From: JAEUMW01 sp039807745
GTDB taxonomy: Bacteria; Pseudomonadota; Gammaproteobacteria; Burkholderiales; JAEUMW01
DNA length: 16,879 bases
Assembly: GCA_039807745.1 (NCBI GenBank)
Contig: JBDHRV010000076.1
Coordinates: forward strand, 1-16,879
Reading direction: 5' to 3'
Of the stretch, positions 1 to 6,335 are shown one piece after another. Numbering within the stretch: the first letter of the stretch is position 1; each line of letters starts with the position of its first letter. A program made the translations under genes and the position numbers. The notes beneath the pieces were generated by a model that was given only the letters and a program-made list of their open reading frames with translations, had not been told where the DNA came from and did no database searches.

Positions 1-321
1 AAGCTCACACGCGAGGAGATGCGAAGCGCCATGCACGCCCGGATGGCGCAGTGCAAGCAGGATCGCGATCGCTGTCGCGCGGCGATGAAGGAGCGCTTCG
101 AGGCGGCGTGGAAACGTGCCGACACGGACGGCGACGGCATGCTGTCCAAGGCCGAGGCCGAGCAGGGCATGCCGCGCCTGGCCCGGCACTTCGACCAGGT
201 GGACACCGACCGCGACGGTCGCATCACGCTCGCGGAGATGGACGCGGCGCGCGCACGCCAGCCGCATCCGCGTCGGATGCCGAAGCCCGACACGGCACCG
301 CCGGCGCAGCCACAAGGCTGA
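1..321 (+). CDS. EF-hand domain protein, C-terminal part (5' end outside window)
   Basis: The frame is open from base 1, so the gene is probably cut by the window edge; the first internal ATG is at 19. Numbered from that ATG, two canonical 12-residue EF-hand loops are visible: D35-E46 (DTDGDGMLSKAE) and D62-E73 (DTDRDGRITLAE), each with acidic residues at positions 1, 3 and 5, Gly at 6 and Glu at 12. The first residues of the window (KLTREEM) look like the end of a further loop and its exiting helix, which supports a longer protein with three or more EF-hands. The C-terminus is a Pro/Arg-rich tail. Bacterial proteins of this kind are usually small exported or periplasmic calcium-binding proteins of unknown partner, but no signal peptide can be seen here because the N-terminus is missing. 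The TGA stop lies 1 nt from the stop of the convergent MltF-like gene. Confidence 0.85.
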   Translation, partial: KLTREEMRSAMHARMAQCKQDRDRCRAAMKERFEAAWKRADTDGDGMLSKAEAEQGMPRLARHFDQVDTDRDGRITLAEMDAARARQPHPRRMPKPDTAPPAQPQG

Positions 322-322
322 A

Positions 323-1711
323 TCATTTCGCCGCGCCGGGATCGTCCATCATGAGCTTGTACGCGACGTAGTACTTGTAGACATTGCGCACGTACGTGGG
401 CGTGCGCAGTCCGAGCTTTTCACCGTAGACGATCTCGACGTTGTTGAACCACTGATTGGGATCGAGGCCGCGCCGCTCTGCTTCGGCGCGCATCGCCGCG
501 ATATTGTGGGCGCCGGCATGATAGCTCGCGCTGGCGAACAGGTTGCGGTTGGTATCGTCGAAATCGGCGTCTTCGAAGTGACGGGCCATGAGTTGGTCCA
601 TGTACTTGGCGGCGGCATGAATGTTCGGTTCCACGGTGCGGATGTTGCCCACCTTGAGGGTCTTGCCGATCTGCGGCATGACCTGCATGACGCCGACCGC
701 GCCGTGGTAGTTTTCCGTCCGTTGATCGAGTCGCGACAGCTGATATCCCTGTGCCGCCAGCATGAGTGGATCGAAGCCGTACTGCTCGCCGTATTTCCGG
801 AAGAGCGCGAGCGTGTTCTGGAAGCGCTTGATCTCGGCGTCCCCCATGCTGTTGCCGATCTGTCTTGTGTCCTGTATTGCCTGCGCGAGCCGTGCTTCGT
901 GCACGCGCTCTTTCCTGCCGGCCTCCTCGAAGAACGCCGTGAGCTCGGCATGCAGCTCGGGACTGTCCTTGCGGATCGCCCACGCGACGACAGCGCCCGT
1001 ACCGACGGCCGCCTGATCGTTCACCTTGACGTTTGGCAGGACGCGGGCCCACGGCCGCGCTTTCCAGTCGTCGACGACGATCACCTGCAGCAAGCCCGCG
1101 TTCAGCATCTCCATCATGTCCTCGTCCTCGAGCGCTTCGGGTACGAGCACGAGCCTGACGGGTGCCTTGCCTTCTTTTCGAAGCCGGTCGTTCAGGGTCT
1201 GCAGACTCTCGTGATAGCTCGATGACTTGCGCACCTGCACGGTCTTGCCCGCGAGGTCTTCGACCGATGCGATGACCGGGCCGTCCGGACGCGTCAGCAC
1301 GAGCTCGGTGCTGGGCTTGCGGTCCGCAGGCGCGACGAAGTCGACCAGCTTCGAGTGGCTCTCCGTCACGCCGCCGGCCACGTCGGCGAAGCCGTCGGTG
1401 AGGTCGAGCAGCAGATCGTTGCGCGCGGTCGGAATGAGTTTCACCACGAGCGGCCGCTTGCCGAGTTTTTTTCGGTACTTCCGGTTGAGATGGCGCTCGA
1501 AGTCGCGTGCGAGCTGCGCCGACAGCCCGACGGCGCGGCCCCCGTCGTTCACGTAGAGGGTGCGGCTGTATGGCACGGCAAAGCGGATCAGGCGGCGCTC
1601 GAGCATTTCGTCAAGGTCGCCCTTCCACGGCGCGGCCGCGACGACCTGCGGCCCGGCGGCGTGGGCAGCGTAAGCGAACAGGACGAGAGCGGCCAGGACC
1701 AGGCCACGCAT
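323..1711 (-). CDS. MltF-like periplasmic protein: solute-binding domain plus degenerate lytic transglycosylase domain
   Basis: 462 residues from the chosen start. A signal peptide (MRGLVLAALVLFAYAAHAAG) is followed by a family-3 solute-binding domain (about residues 30-260; for example the GGVTESHSKLVDF and VEDLAGKTVQVRKSSSYHES stretches) and a C-terminal SLT-type domain (about 305-440, with GAVGVMQVMPQ and ASYHAGAHNI). This order matches MltF, a peptidoglycan lytic transglycosylase of about 518 residues in E. coli. The start at 1711 is favoured over an upstream in-frame ATG at 1810 because a perfect AAGGAGGT lies 7 nt before it and the signal peptide begins exactly there. Oddity: where MltF proteins have YQES with the catalytic Glu, this protein reads YQLS. 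Leu325 is codon CTG at 737-739, two base changes from GAG. Cleavage of glycan is therefore doubtful; it may be a binding or sensor protein, or use another residue. Confidence 0.88.
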   Translation of the reverse strand: MRGLVLAALVLFAYAAHAAGPQVVAAAPWKGDLDEMLERRLIRFAVPYSRTLYVNDGGRAVGLSAQLARDFERHLNRKYRKKLGKRPLVVKLIPTARNDLLLDLTDGFADVAGGVTESHSKLVDFVAPADRKPSTELVLTRPDGPVIASVEDLAGKTVQVRKSSSYHESLQTLNDRLRKEGKAPVRLVLVPEALEDEDMMEMLNAGLLQVIVVDDWKARPWARVLPNVKVNDQAAVGTGAVVAWAIRKDSPELHAELTAFFEEAGRKERVHEARLAQAIQDTRQIGNSMGDAEIKRFQNTLALFRKYGEQYGFDPLMLAAQGYQLSRLDQRTENYHGAVGVMQVMPQIGKTLKVGNIRTVEPNIHAAAKYMDQLMARHFEDADFDDTNRNLFASASYHAGAHNIAAMRAEAERRGLDPNQWFNNVEIVYGEKLGLRTPTYVRNVYKYYVAYKLMMDDPGAAK

Positions 1712-1718
1712 CGGACGT

Positions 1719-1726
1719 ACCTCCTT
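1719..1726 (-). promoter_or_regulatory. Strong Shine-Dalgarno that fixes the MltF-like start
   Basis: On the minus strand AAGGAGGT lies 7 nt upstream of the ATG at 1711. This near-consensus ribosome binding site decides between that start and the upstream in-frame ATG at 1810. Confidence 0.8.
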
Positions 1727-1761
1727 GGGGGTAAGGGACCGCGGGACGCGCAAATGCCCTC

Positions 1762-1781
1762 GCGGGTCGACTGCAACCCGC
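1762..1781. repeat. Inverted repeat GCGGGT-8-ACCCGC in the divergent spacer
   Basis: A perfect 6-nt inverted repeat with an 8-nt centre sits directly downstream of the proposed minus-strand -10 box, where an operator or a leader hairpin would act. In GC-rich DNA such short repeats arise by chance, so a function is only possible. Confidence 0.3.
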
Positions 1782-1810
1782 ATGGTAGCGAATGCGGAAG
1801 ACGGAGTCAT
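1782..1810 (-). promoter_or_regulatory. Putative sigma70-type promoter for the MltF-like gene
   Basis: On the minus strand ATGACT (1805-1810, four of six matches to TTGACA) is separated by 17 nt from TACCAT (1782-1787, four of six matches to TATAAT). Transcription would start near 1775, giving a leader of about 64 nt before the ATG at 1711. The hexamers are imperfect, so this is an inference from spacing and position. Confidence 0.3.
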
Positions 1811-1868
1811 GACCCGGACAGCGCCGGGTGCCGGGCAGTGCGCTCGTGCCGGATCGGCGAGGGTCGTG

Positions 1869-1874
1869 GATAAT
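1869..1874 (+). promoter_or_regulatory. Putative -10 element upstream of ettA
   Basis: GATAAT matches the -10 consensus at five of six positions. Initiation near 1881 would give a leader of about 40 nt to the GTG at 1921 and would exclude the upstream ATG at 1873. No convincing -35 hexamer is visible at 16-18 nt spacing, so confidence is low. Confidence 0.3.
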
Positions 1875-1920
1875 GCCGCTTTTCCAACTCATCGACCGGT
1901 GTCGTCCGGCATCTTCGCAC

Positions 1921-3582
1921 GTGGCCCAATACGTCTACAGCATGAATCGGGTGAGCAAGGTCGTGCCACCCAAGCGCGTCATTCTCAAGGACATCTCGCT
2001 TTCCTTCTTCCCCGGCGCGAAGATTGGCGTGCTCGGCTTGAACGGCTCGGGCAAGTCCACCTTGCTGCGGATCATGGCGGGCGAGGACGGCGAATTCGAC
2101 GGCGAGGCGACCCCGCAGTCCGGTCTGCGTGTGGGTTTCCTGCCGCAGGAGCCGCGGCTCGACCCGGACAAGACCGTGCGCGAGGCGGTCGCGGAGGGCA
2201 CGGGCGACATCGCGGAGGCGAAGCGGCGGCTCGACGAGATCTATGCGGCCTACGCCGAGCCGGATGCCGATTTCGATCGCCTCGCCAGCGAGCAGGCGAA
2301 GTACGAGGCGATCCTGGCCACGGCGGGCGGCGATGCCGAGCATCTGCTGGAGATTGCCGCCGATGCGCTGCGGCTGCCGCCCTGGGACGCACCGGTAGCC
2401 CAGCTCTCGGGTGGCGAGAAGCGGCGCGTGGCACTGTGCCGGCTGTTGCTCTCGAAGCCCGACATGCTTCTTTTGGACGAGCCGACCAACCACCTCGACG
2501 CCGAGAGCGTGGAGTGGCTCGAGCAGTTCCTGCAGAAGTTTCCCGGCACCGTCATCGCAGTCACCCACGATCGCTACTTCCTGGACAACGCCGCCGGGTG
2601 GATTCTCGAACTCGACCGCGGCTACGGCATCCCGTGGCAGGGCAACTACTCGTCGTGGCTCGCGCAGAAGGAGGAGCGGCTCGAGATCGAGGCGAAGCAG
2701 GAGGCGGCACGCATCAAGACGATGAAGGCCGAGCTCGAGTGGGTGCGCCAGAATCCGAAGGCGCGGCAGGCAAAGAGCAAGGCCCGCATCGCGCGCTTCG
2801 AGGAGCTCTCCTCCTACGAGCACCAGAAGCGCAACGAAACGCAGGAGATCTTCATTCCCGTCGCCGACCGGCTCGGCAACGAGGTGATCGAGCTTTGCGA
2901 CGTGACCAAAGGCTACGGCGACCGGCTCCTCATCGACAAGCTGTCCTGCAAGGTGCCGCCGGGCGCCATCGTCGGCATCATCGGCCCGAACGGCGCCGGC
3001 AAGTCGACCCTCTTTCGCATGCTCACGGGCAAAGAGCAGCCCGACCGCGGCAGCATCGTCATCGGTCCCACCGTCAAGCTTGCGGTGGTCGAGCAGACGC
3101 GCGAATCCCTCGACGACGCGAAGACGGTGTGGGAGAACGTCTCGGGCGGTGCCGATCTCATCACCGTCGGCAAGTTCGAGATGCCCTCGCGCGCCTACCT
3201 CGGGCGCTTCAACCTGAAGGGCGCGGACCAGCAGAAGCTGGTCGGCCAGCTCTCCGGCGGCGAGCGGGGGCGGCTGCACCTGGCGAAGACGCTGCTCGAA
3301 GGCGGCAACGTCCTGCTGCTCGACGAGCCGTCGAACGATCTCGATGTCGAGACCCTGAGGGCGCTCGAGGATGCACTGCTCGAATTTGCCGGCACCGTGC
3401 TGGTGATCTCGCACGACCGCTGGTTTCTCGATCGCATCGCGACCCATATCCTCGCCTTCGAGGGCGACTCGCGGGTCGTGTTCTTCGACGGCAACTACCA
3501 GGAATACGAAGCGGACAAGAAGAGGCGGCTGGGCGAAGAGGGCGCGCGGCCGAAGCGCATCCGCTTCAAGCCGCTCAAGTAG
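1921..3582 (+). CDS. ettA: Energy-dependent translational throttle protein EttA (ABC-F ATPase)
   Basis: 553 residues, against 555 for E. coli EttA. EttA is a cytoplasmic ABC-F protein that binds the ribosomal E site and gates the first peptide bond according to ATP/ADP level. Two nucleotide-binding domains are complete: Walker A GLNGSGKST (39-47), signature LSGGE (162-166), Walker B LLLDE (183-187); then Walker A GPNGAGKST (355-363), signature LSGGE (444-448), Walker B LLLDE (465-469). Both catalytic Glu residues (187, 469) are present. The arm insertion (about 95-140) and the basic, helical inter-domain linker (about 243-320, with RQNPKARQAKSKARIARFEEL) are typical of the family. The GTG start is chosen because the family begins with (M)AQYVYSMNRVSKVVPPKR at this codon. 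An in-frame ATG at 1873 would add 16 residues not expected in EttA and overlaps a GATAAT box. No clear Shine-Dalgarno precedes either start. Confidence 0.95.
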   Translation: MAQYVYSMNRVSKVVPPKRVILKDISLSFFPGAKIGVLGLNGSGKSTLLRIMAGEDGEFDGEATPQSGLRVGFLPQEPRLDPDKTVREAVAEGTGDIAEAKRRLDEIYAAYAEPDADFDRLASEQAKYEAILATAGGDAEHLLEIAADALRLPPWDAPVAQLSGGEKRRVALCRLLLSKPDMLLLDEPTNHLDAESVEWLEQFLQKFPGTVIAVTHDRYFLDNAAGWILELDRGYGIPWQGNYSSWLAQKEERLEIEAKQEAARIKTMKAELEWVRQNPKARQAKSKARIARFEELSSYEHQKRNETQEIFIPVADRLGNEVIELCDVTKGYGDRLLIDKLSCKVPPGAIVGIIGPNGAGKSTLFRMLTGKEQPDRGSIVIGPTVKLAVVEQTRESLDDAKTVWENVSGGADLITVGKFEMPSRAYLGRFNLKGADQQKLVGQLSGGERGRLHLAKTLLEGGNVLLLDEPSNDLDVETLRALEDALLEFAGTVLVISHDRWFLDRIATHILAFEGDSRVVFFDGNYQEYEADKKRRLGEEGARPKRIRFKPLK

Positions 3583-3586
3583 GAGA

Positions 3587-3617
3587 GGTCGGATGCCCCC
3601 GATCCGGGGCATCGACC
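3587..3617. terminator. Hairpin between convergent ettA and mlaA-type genes, probable bidirectional terminator
   Basis: GATGCCCC (3592-3599) and GGGGCATC (3606-3613) form a perfect 8-bp stem over a 6-nt loop. With one bulged G at 3591, the outer GGTC (3587-3590) pairs with GACC (3614-3617), giving about 12 bp. It fills the 36-nt gap between two convergent stops, where a shared terminator is expected. There is no T-tract on either side, so intrinsic termination is not certain. Confidence 0.6.
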
Positions 3618-3618
3618 A

Positions 3619-4509
3619 TCAGGGTTCGGAGGCGGGTGCGGCGATCGCCACCGGGGTGCCGGACGACGTCGTCACGGGGTCGGGGGATTCCGCGCTGCTG
3701 ACGGGCGTCGCGGGGGGGTCATCGGGTGCGCTAGCGGCAGGAGCTGCGGCCGGCGCCTCCTCGGACTTGCTTGGCGGCTCGTCTGCATCCTCTTCGTCAT
3801 CCAGGTCTTCCCGCGGCGGGTTGCCGTCCCAGATGAGGTTCCTGCGTTGCTGCATCCAGGCCTCGCGCACGAAGGAGTATTCGTCCACGGCCGCGTCGCT
3901 CACGAACTCCTGCGCCTCGAGCGCATCGGCGCGCAGGATCACGAACGTTGCGCCATAGACGATGTTCGAGGCGCGCACGTCGCTGATGAGCCAGGTCGGC
4001 GGGTAAAGAAAGATGTCGACACCCACGCCGACGCCGTCCCGAAAGGTCGAGGGTCCCACCAGCGGCAAAACGAGATAGGGGCCGGATGGAACGCCCCAGA
4101 CGGCGAGGGTCTGGCCGAAGTCCTCGCGATTGCGTGTCAGACCGTCCCGGCTCGCCAGGTCGAAAAAGCCCGCTGCGCCGAAGACGGTGTTGATCACGAC
4201 GCGCTCGAGGTCGCGCGCTGCCTGAGCGAACTTGAACTGCAGGGTGCCGTTCACGACCGTGATCACGTCGCGCATGTTGTTGACCATGTTCGACAGCCCG
4301 GTGCGCAGGAACTGCGGCGTGAGGCGCGTGTAGATCGTTGCCACCGGCTTGATGAGCGCGGTGTCCGCCGCCTTGTTGACCGCGAACACCATCCTGTTCA
4401 TCGGCTCGAGCGGGTCCTTCCTGTTTGTCGTGGCACAGCCCGACAGGATCGCGAGGACGAGCAAAGCCGCCGGGAAGGTGTGGAAGCGGAAGGGTGGAAC
4501 GTTTCGCAC
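3619..4509 (-). CDS. mlaA: MlaA (VacJ) family outer-membrane phospholipid-transport lipoprotein
   Basis: 296 residues from the chosen start. A lipoprotein signal ends in the lipobox LSGC (Cys25). The MlaA core follows with DPLEPMNRMVFAVNKAADTALIKPVA, a hydrophobic RDVITVVNGTLQFK segment, TVFGAAGFFDLAS, DFGQTLAVWGV and GPYLVLPLVGPSTFRDGVG, all typical of the family. MlaA is the outer-membrane lipoprotein that removes mislocalised phospholipid from the outer leaflet and hands it to MlaC. About 65 C-terminal residues form an acidic then Ala/Pro/Ser-rich tail (EDLDDEEDADEPPSK onward), longer than in E. coli MlaA (251 residues). The GTG at 4509 gives a normal 24-residue signal peptide and lies downstream of a TATAAT. 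In-frame alternatives are GTG at 4539 and ATG at 4593; the latter would put the promoter inside the gene. No other mla genes are adjacent. Confidence 0.9.
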   Translation of the reverse strand: MRNVPPFRFHTFPAALLVLAILSGCATTNRKDPLEPMNRMVFAVNKAADTALIKPVATIYTRLTPQFLRTGLSNMVNNMRDVITVVNGTLQFKFAQAARDLERVVINTVFGAAGFFDLASRDGLTRNREDFGQTLAVWGVPSGPYLVLPLVGPSTFRDGVGVGVDIFLYPPTWLISDVRASNIVYGATFVILRADALEAQEFVSDAAVDEYSFVREAWMQQRRNLIWDGNPPREDLDDEEDADEPPSKSEEAPAAAPAASAPDDPPATPVSSAESPDPVTTSSGTPVAIAAPASEP

Positions 4510-4557
4510 GGTCAGCGTCCGTATGTGATTTTTCGCCACTGTAGCGAGGGAAGGCGG

Positions 4558-4563
4558 ATTATA
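4558..4563 (-). promoter_or_regulatory. Perfect -10 box (TATAAT) for the mlaA-type gene
   Basis: The minus strand reads TATAAT at 4563-4558. Initiation about 7 nt downstream would leave a leader of roughly 42 nt to the GTG at 4509. A TTGCGG at 19-nt spacing is the nearest -35 candidate, which is longer than ideal. Confidence 0.5.
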
Positions 4564-4663
4564 AACGGGTAGGGTTGCTTTTCCGCAACGCATGCCGCAA
4601 CGCCGCTTCGGTTTCCACGGGCGCGCGGCGGGTCGAGGAAACGGTCGGGGTCAGCAATAAGCG

Positions 4664-4690
4664 TTCCGATACGCTCCCAGATCCTATAAT
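4664..4690 (+). promoter_or_regulatory. Putative sigma70 promoter for the gabD-type gene
   Basis: A perfect TATAAT stands at 4685-4690, with a weak -35 (TTCCGA, 4664-4669) at 15-nt spacing. Initiation near 4697 would give a leader of about 26 nt containing GGAG 7 nt before the ATG at 4723. It is divergent from the TATAAT at 4558-4563 on the other strand, so the spacer holds back-to-back promoters. Confidence 0.5.
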
Positions 4691-4722
4691 CCGAAGCGCA
4701 ATCGAAAACACGGAGCGCGCCC

Positions 4723-6177
4723 ATGATCCAGCTCGAAGATCCCTCCCTGTTGTGCAGCCGGGCCTATCTCGGCGGTCAGTGGATCGACGCCGCGGGGGGT
4801 GCGACGCTGCCTGTTCTCGATCCCGCCAGCGGCGAGCAGTTTGCTGCCGTTCCCGCCCTGGGCGTCGACGCAGCGCAGCGGGCGATCTGTGCGGCATCGG
4901 CGGCCTGGCCCGACTGGCGCTCGCGCACGGCGAAGGACCGCGCGGTCGTGCTGCGCCGCTGGTTCGATCTCATCCTGGCGCACCGTGACGATCTCGCCGT
5001 CATCATGACCCGCGAGCAGGGCAAGCCGCTCGCCGAAGCGCGCGCGGAGGTCGTCTACGCCGCATCCTTCGTCGAGTGGTTCGCCGAGCAGGCGAAACGC
5101 GTCTGCGGGGAGACGCTGCCCGTGATCCAGCGTGGCAAGCGCATGCTCGTGCTGAAGCAGCCGGTCGGTGTGTGCGCTGCCATCACGCCCTGGAATTTCC
5201 CCGCCGCGATGATCACGCGCAAGGCCGGTGCGGCGCTCGCGGCGGGTTGCACGATGGTGGTGAAGCCTGCCGAGCAGACACCGCTCACGGCGCTTGCGCT
5301 TGCCCTGCTGGGCGAGCGTGCGGGCATTCCGGGCGGCGTGTTCAACGTGATCACCGGCGATCCGGTCGAGATCGGTCGCGTGCTCACCGGCAGTCCCGAC
5401 GTGCGCAAGCTCACGTTCACCGGCTCCACGGAGGTCGGCCGCCTGCTCATGCGACAAAGCGCGGACACGGTGAAGAAAGTCTCCTTCGAACTCGGCGGCA
5501 ACGCGCCCTTCATCGTGTTCGACGATGCCGATCTCGATGCGGCGGTCGAGGGCGCGATGGCGTCGAAGTACCGCAACGCGGGTCAGACCTGCGTCTGCGC
5601 GAACCGCATTCTCGTCCAGCGCGGTGTGCACGACGCCTTTGCCGCGCAACTCGCCGCCAGGGCGGGCGCGCTCAAGGTCGGGGCGGGCACCGAGCCCGGG
5701 GTGGAGCAGGGTCCGCTGATCGACGTGCCGGCGCTGGAGAAGGTCGAAGCGCATGTGGCGGATGCGGTGGCGAAGGGCGCCCGGGTACTGGTCGGGGGCC
5801 GCCGCCATGCGCTCGGTGGCACCTTCTTCGAGCCCACCGTCATGATCGGTGTCACGCCGGACATGTGCGTCATGCGCGAGGAGACGTTCGGTCCGGTGGC
5901 GCCGCTCACCTGCTTCGATACCGAGGACGAGGCGATCGCGCTCGCCAACGACACGCCATCGGGGCTCGCCGCCTACTTCTACAGCCGCGACGTCGGCCGC
6001 GTCTTCCGCGTTGCCGAAGCGCTGGAGTTCGGGATGGTCGGGGTCAATACCGGTGCCATTTCGAACGAAGTGGCACCGTTCGGGGGCATGAAGCAATCGG
6101 GCATCGGGCGCGAAGGGTCGAGCCACGGGATCGAGGAGTACCTCGAGATCAAGTACGTGTGCCTCGGCGGCCTGTAG
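4723..6177 (+). CDS. gabD: NAD(P)-dependent succinate-semialdehyde dehydrogenase (GabD type)
   Basis: 484 residues, the normal length for GabD (482 in E. coli). It is an aldehyde dehydrogenase of the cytoplasm that would oxidise succinate semialdehyde to succinate. Landmarks are ITPWNFP (154-160), the cofactor-binding Lys181 in VVKPAEQTP, FTGSTEVGR (232-240), the general base Glu256 in ELGGN, the nucleophile Cys290 in GQTCVCANR, EETFGPV (386-391) and the C-terminal MKQSGIGREGSSHGIEEYLEIKY. The last motif and KYRNAGQTCVCANR are characteristic of the SSADH subfamily. Cys290 and Cys292 form a CxC pair that acts as a redox switch in human SSADH; whether it does so here is inference. GGAG lies 7 nt before the ATG. 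No GABA transaminase or permease gene is adjacent, so the physiological aldehyde could be another semialdehyde. Confidence 0.9.
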   Translation: MIQLEDPSLLCSRAYLGGQWIDAAGGATLPVLDPASGEQFAAVPALGVDAAQRAICAASAAWPDWRSRTAKDRAVVLRRWFDLILAHRDDLAVIMTREQGKPLAEARAEVVYAASFVEWFAEQAKRVCGETLPVIQRGKRMLVLKQPVGVCAAITPWNFPAAMITRKAGAALAAGCTMVVKPAEQTPLTALALALLGERAGIPGGVFNVITGDPVEIGRVLTGSPDVRKLTFTGSTEVGRLLMRQSADTVKKVSFELGGNAPFIVFDDADLDAAVEGAMASKYRNAGQTCVCANRILVQRGVHDAFAAQLAARAGALKVGAGTEPGVEQGPLIDVPALEKVEAHVADAVAKGARVLVGGRRHALGGTFFEPTVMIGVTPDMCVMREETFGPVAPLTCFDTEDEAIALANDTPSGLAAYFYSRDVGRVFRVAEALEFGMVGVNTGAISNEVAPFGGMKQSGIGREGSSHGIEEYLEIKYVCLGGL

Positions 6178-6181
6178 CGGG

Positions 6182-6220
6182 CTCGGGAGCGCGCTCGCCG
6201 ATCGGCCATCGATTCCCGAG
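6182..6220 (+). terminator. Nested inverted repeats after the gabD-type gene, possible terminator
   Basis: CTCGGGA (6182-6188) pairs with TCCCGAG (6214-6220), and the 25-nt interior holds a second small hairpin, CGAT (6199-6202) with ATCG (6208-6211). It begins a few bases after the TAG. There is no T-tract, so it may only stabilise the mRNA end. Confidence 0.35.
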
Positions 6221-6236
6221 TCGGGTAATACTCACC

Positions 6237-6264
6237 TTGCGTTTTCGCCGCGGCGTCCTAGACT
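6237..6264 (+). promoter_or_regulatory. Putative promoter for the six-gene heme cluster
   Basis: TTGCGT (6237-6242, four of six matches) and TAGACT (6259-6264, four of six) are spaced by 16 nt. This is the best plus-strand pair in the spacer between the dehydrogenase and the first cytochrome gene. No operator resembling a known peroxide regulator site was recognised. Confidence 0.25.
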
Positions 6265-6298
6265 AAGATTGCTCTAGAAGTTGCCGAGGAGAATCATC

Positions 6299-6314
6299 CG
6301 GCGCCTGCGCGCCG
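6299..6314 (+). other. Short GC hairpin in the leader of the first cytochrome gene
   Basis: CGGCGC (6299-6304), a CTGC loop and GCGCCG (6309-6314) form a perfect 6-bp stem. A GAGGAGA (6285-6291) lies just before it, too far from either start codon (6321 or 6336) to serve directly unless the hairpin forms and brings it closer. This is speculative. Confidence 0.3.
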
Positions 6315-6335
6315 CTCAGCATGGGGGAACAGGTC

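Noticed and set aside
1807..3612. A 601-codon minus-strand open frame opposite ettA
   Set aside because: The plus strand encodes an unambiguous EttA; the antisense frame is a composition shadow without domain signals.
4684..6126. A 480-codon minus-strand open frame opposite the SSADH gene
   Set aside because: It lies fully antisense to a well-conserved dehydrogenase and is rich in Arg, His and Asp, as expected of a shadow frame.
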